Shown: piece after piece, positions 4,387-6,364 of the stretch
How the letters are laid out: every line of letters starts with the position of its first letter
Numbering within the stretch: the first letter of the stretch is position 1
Assembly (NCBI GenBank): GCA_025936195.1
Contig: JAICTW010000171.1
Span: 1 to 6,364, forward strand
DNA length: 6,364 bases
Source of the DNA: Flavisolibacter sp.
Lineage (GTDB): Bacteria > Bacteroidota > Bacteroidia > Chitinophagales > Chitinophagaceae
Direction of reading: 5' to 3'
Position numbers and translations under genes: made by a program
The notes under the pieces: generated by a model
What the model saw: only the letters and a program-made list of their open reading frames with translations
Databases searched by the model: none
Told to the model about the DNA's origin: nothing

Positions 4387-5460
4387 ATGAAACCAAACGA
4401 CGATAATGCAAAGCTGCCAGTGGAACAAAGACCTTTCAGAGTGTTGATCATCTCTGGTTCGGACAGAAGACAATATAATTGTCCTGGAGTAGATAGCAAA
4501 TCCAGGACACTCATGCTGAAGATGGCCGAGATGCTTCCGCAGGATTGGGAAATTGATTATGAAGACTTAGGCAATGTGTATGCAAGAGAAAGAATACAAA
4601 GCTGCAATGCCTGTGTTTCCACATCTATGGCTTTATGCGTGTGGCCATGCAACTGCTATGAAAAAGGCAGCAGGAAAGAACCTGACCTAATGTGGAATTT
4701 AGACTTGTATGCGCGACTGGATATGGCAGATGCCTGGGCGATCATTGGTCCTATCAATTGGTATAGTTGCAGCAGCAATTTGAAATTAATGTTTGACAGA
4801 CTGGTTTGTATGAATGGTGGCAATCCTGATGAAAAAACAATAGATCATAAAAACCCGCAGAAGGCAATGGCATTGGAACATAAAGAAGAATGGAAAGAGA
4901 TGAGCCTAAACCACCTTGAAGGAAGAACAGCAGCTTTCTTCTGTTATGGAGATGAAGGCGCTGACGAAATGGATGATACAGGCAGACCAAAAATCCTACA
5001 ACATAAAAATTATTTCGACCCAGCAAAAGAGCCGTTTGAAGACGAAAGAAATGCTTATGCACCTTTGGTTTGGCAATGCGGCTATGGTGGCGTGGAAGTG
5101 CCGGATCATCTTTGGAAACATTGCACAACTGGCAAGGGAAGAAAGTACAGTGACAACCAGGCAGAAGATATGATAGGGGAAAATGAGTTTATGGCTTCTT
5201 TTGAATATTGGGTGAAAAACTTTGAAGCATTTGTAAAGCAAAAAGGCAAAGTGCCGCCAAACAAATACAGGGCATTTGGTTATAAACGGCCAAAGCATGT
5301 TTGGGCAAATGTTGAAGATGGCATTCGTTATTTCAGAATGATGGTGGGCAAACCGCCAAAAGGCTCTTCGCCGCAAATACAACGAGAACTGGATTTGAAT
5401 AAAGATGCTACGTGGCATACAAAAAAAGGCGAAGGCGAAAAATTAAGAGACGATGATTAA
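4387..5460 (+). CDS. Flavodoxin-fold NAD(P)H-dependent oxidoreductase with cysteine cluster and long C-terminal extension
   Basis: A 357-residue cytoplasmic protein. The N-terminal half has a flavodoxin-like FMN reductase fold: strand VLIISGSDRR (19-28) with the phosphate-binding loop running to SKSR (37-40), IQSCNACVS (70-78), the dinucleotide-side strand ADAWAIIGPINWYS (114-127) and SNLKLMFDRLV (130-140), typical of the NADPH-dependent FMN reductase/flavodoxin_2 group. A cluster of cysteines at 73, 76, 84, 88 and 90 lies where related iron-sulfur flavoproteins carry conserved Cys, so a cluster or metalloid site is possible. Residues from about 190 on form an extension rich in Trp, Tyr, Lys and Asp that I do not recognise; usual family members are about 200 residues. 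I choose the ATG at 4387, one base after the upstream stop; in-frame ATGs further upstream lie inside the GDCCVxC coding region and add nothing conserved. By analogy with ArsH it might oxidise or reduce organoarsenicals; that is inference. Confidence 0.85.
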   Translation: MKPNDDNAKLPVEQRPFRVLIISGSDRRQYNCPGVDSKSRTLMLKMAEMLPQDWEIDYEDLGNVYARERIQSCNACVSTSMALCVWPCNCYEKGSRKEPDLMWNLDLYARLDMADAWAIIGPINWYSCSSNLKLMFDRLVCMNGGNPDEKTIDHKNPQKAMALEHKEEWKEMSLNHLEGRTAAFFCYGDEGADEMDDTGRPKILQHKNYFDPAKEPFEDERNAYAPLVWQCGYGGVEVPDHLWKHCTTGKGRKYSDNQAEDMIGENEFMASFEYWVKNFEAFVKQKGKVPPNKYRAFGYKRPKHVWANVEDGIRYFRMMVGKPPKGSSPQIQRELDLNKDATWHTKKGEGEKLRDDD

Positions 5461-6298
5461 ATCGGTTTTCGATAGTTATGGAACTCCGGTATTGACGGCT
5501 GCTTTTGTGCTTCTATTTTTACTTGAGAGCAAGTTCCAGTTGCGAAAGAGAGTTCAGAGCAGATGGAAAAGAATGGTTGTCAACTTCATCGTTTCTATTC
5601 CTGCATTTGCATTGTTACGTCTTTTGTTTATTCCGGTAATGGTTTGGTTGGCAACCAAAAACCTTGGATGGAATTTCGGATTGAATTATCTATATTCAGC
5701 TCCTGCATGGCTGAAGGCGGCTATTTCATTCGTGTTGATAGATTATAGCAATTATATCTGGCACATATTGCTTCACAAGCTTCCCTTTCTTTGGCGATTT
5801 CACTTAGTACATCATACCGATTTGGATTTAGACGTTACTACTGCTTTCCGCTTTCATTTGGGGGAATTAATAGGCTCTGTTTTCTTTCGTGGTGCGGCAA
5901 TTACTCTTATTGGCGCATCTCCTCTAATTGTGCTTATTTATGAAATCGTTTTTGAAGTGGCTACGCAATTCCATCACAGCAACACAAAAATTCCGTTTGG
6001 CCTTGAAAGAGCACTGAACCATTTAATTGTAACTCCCCGAATGCATGGCATCCATCACTCCATGATAAAAAAAGAAACTGATAGCAACTACTCTGTTATT
6101 TTTTCTTTCTGGGATAGAATACATAAAACTGCTCGATTGAACATACATCAGAACGAAATTGTAACAGGCGTTCCTTCGTATGCTGATGAAAGAGAACTGA
6201 CAATAGGAAATCTGCTTAAGCTTCCATTCACATCCATCAGGCAATGGAAAGAAAGTGAACGGAAGACCGATAATAAACCCAATAAATTAGAAAAATAA
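5453..6298 (+). CDS. Membrane di-iron hydroxylase, sterol desaturase/fatty acid hydroxylase family
   Basis: A 281-residue integral membrane protein. Hydrophobic spans lie near residues 11-24, 42-67, 84-107 and 140-167. The histidine boxes that bind two irons are complete: HILLH (104-108), FHLVHH (116-121, His117, 120 and 121), FHH at 173-175 and HGIHH (198-202), with extra His135 and His190. This is the set expected for the sterol desaturase/fatty acid hydroxylase superfamily, which uses oxygen to hydroxylate or desaturate lipids or other hydrophobic molecules. The substrate cannot be read from the sequence. The ATG at 5453 precedes the first span by ten residues and overlaps the oxidoreductase stop by 8 nt, so the two are probably co-translated; that flavoprotein could supply electrons, which is inference. 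The C-terminal tail is hydrophilic and lysine-rich, as expected for a cytoplasmic end. Ordinary membrane-lipid or carotenoid modification unrelated to arsenic remains possible. Confidence 0.9.
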   Translation: MIKSVFDSYGTPVLTAAFVLLFLLESKFQLRKRVQSRWKRMVVNFIVSIPAFALLRLLFIPVMVWLATKNLGWNFGLNYLYSAPAWLKAAISFVLIDYSNYIWHILLHKLPFLWRFHLVHHTDLDLDVTTAFRFHLGELIGSVFFRGAAITLIGASPLIVLIYEIVFEVATQFHHSNTKIPFGLERALNHLIVTPRMHGIHHSMIKKETDSNYSVIFSFWDRIHKTARLNIHQNEIVTGVPSYADERELTIGNLLKLPFTSIRQWKESERKTDNKPNKLEK

Positions 6299-6321
6299 GG
6301 ATGCCATGCATGGTTGAAAAA

Positions 6322-6364
6322 ATGCAACCCCGTATTGCTTTCTGGCTGAGACGAGATAAAGAAA
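6322..6364 (+). CDS. Start of a further gene, truncated by the right edge; possibly photolyase/cryptochrome-like
   Basis: An open frame continues to the end of the window. From the ATG at 6322 it reads MQPRIAFWLRRDKE. A short hydrophobic strand followed by FW-x-RRD resembles the first strand of DNA photolyases and cryptochromes (typically FWFRRDLRL), but the LR that normally follows RRD is KE here and only 14 residues are visible, so the family call is weak. In-frame ATGs at 6301 and 6310 would add seven or four residues; 6322 fits the photolyase N-terminus best. The gap to the hydroxylase stop is at most 23 nt, so it could belong to the same transcript. Confidence 0.4.
   Translation, partial: MQPRIAFWLRRDKE

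Noticed and set aside
4996..5418. Long minus-strand open frame of 140 residues opposite the flavoprotein gene
   Set aside because: It is antisense to a well-supported gene, its translation shows no family motif and there is no start signal; it is a shadow frame, as is the 124-residue one at 4754-5128.

Overview
The window looks like a compact chromosomal operon from a member of the Bacteroidota. The evidence is moderate-to-low GC, genes all on the + strand with very tight or overlapping junctions, mostly weak Shine-Dalgarno sites, and protein sequences resembling those of the Chitinophagaceae/Sphingobacteriales. The lineage call is an inference from sequence flavour; there is no rRNA or other marker gene here.

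Layout. (1) Positions 3-293 are the C-terminal end of an EgtD-type histidine N-alpha-methyltransferase, cut off by the left edge. (2) After a 44-nt AT-rich gap, a gene string recognisable as arsenosugar biosynthesis runs from 338 to 4183. It holds a CMD/AhpD-like peroxidase-like protein, the radical SAM enzyme ArsS, a purine nucleoside phosphorylase, a TIGR04282-type (DUF2064) glycosyltransferase/nucleotidyltransferase-fold protein, a small CxxC protein of unknown function and a TIGR04283-type family 2 glycosyltransferase. (3) From 4185 to 6298 come three less expected genes: a nine-cysteine GDCCVxC protein, a long flavodoxin-fold NAD(P)H-dependent oxidoreductase with a cysteine cluster, and a membrane di-iron hydroxylase of the sterol desaturase/fatty acid hydroxylase family. 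(4) A reading frame open at the right edge may begin a photolyase-like gene.

How the genes may work together. In the known pathway ArsM makes dimethylarsenite and ArsS adds the 5'-deoxyadenosyl group of SAM, giving 5'-dimethylarsinoyl-5'-deoxyadenosine. The phosphorylase here could then release adenine and leave an arsenic-bearing ribose 1-phosphate. The two GT-A-fold proteins could activate that sugar and transfer it to an acceptor. The redox and thiol proteins (peroxidase-like, CxxC, GDCCVxC, flavoprotein) would handle arsenic oxidation state or binding, and the membrane hydroxylase raises the possibility of a lipid end product. Only the ArsS step rests on established chemistry; the rest is inference. 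No arsM, arsenite pump or ArsR-type regulator lies in the window.

From 673 to 6298 no junction has a gap larger than 11 nt and five pairs overlap (by 1, 4, 4, 32 and 8 nt), so this stretch is very probably one transcript. I saw no tRNA, rRNA, CRISPR array, insertion sequence or convincing terminator, and there is no gene-free stretch over 300 nt.
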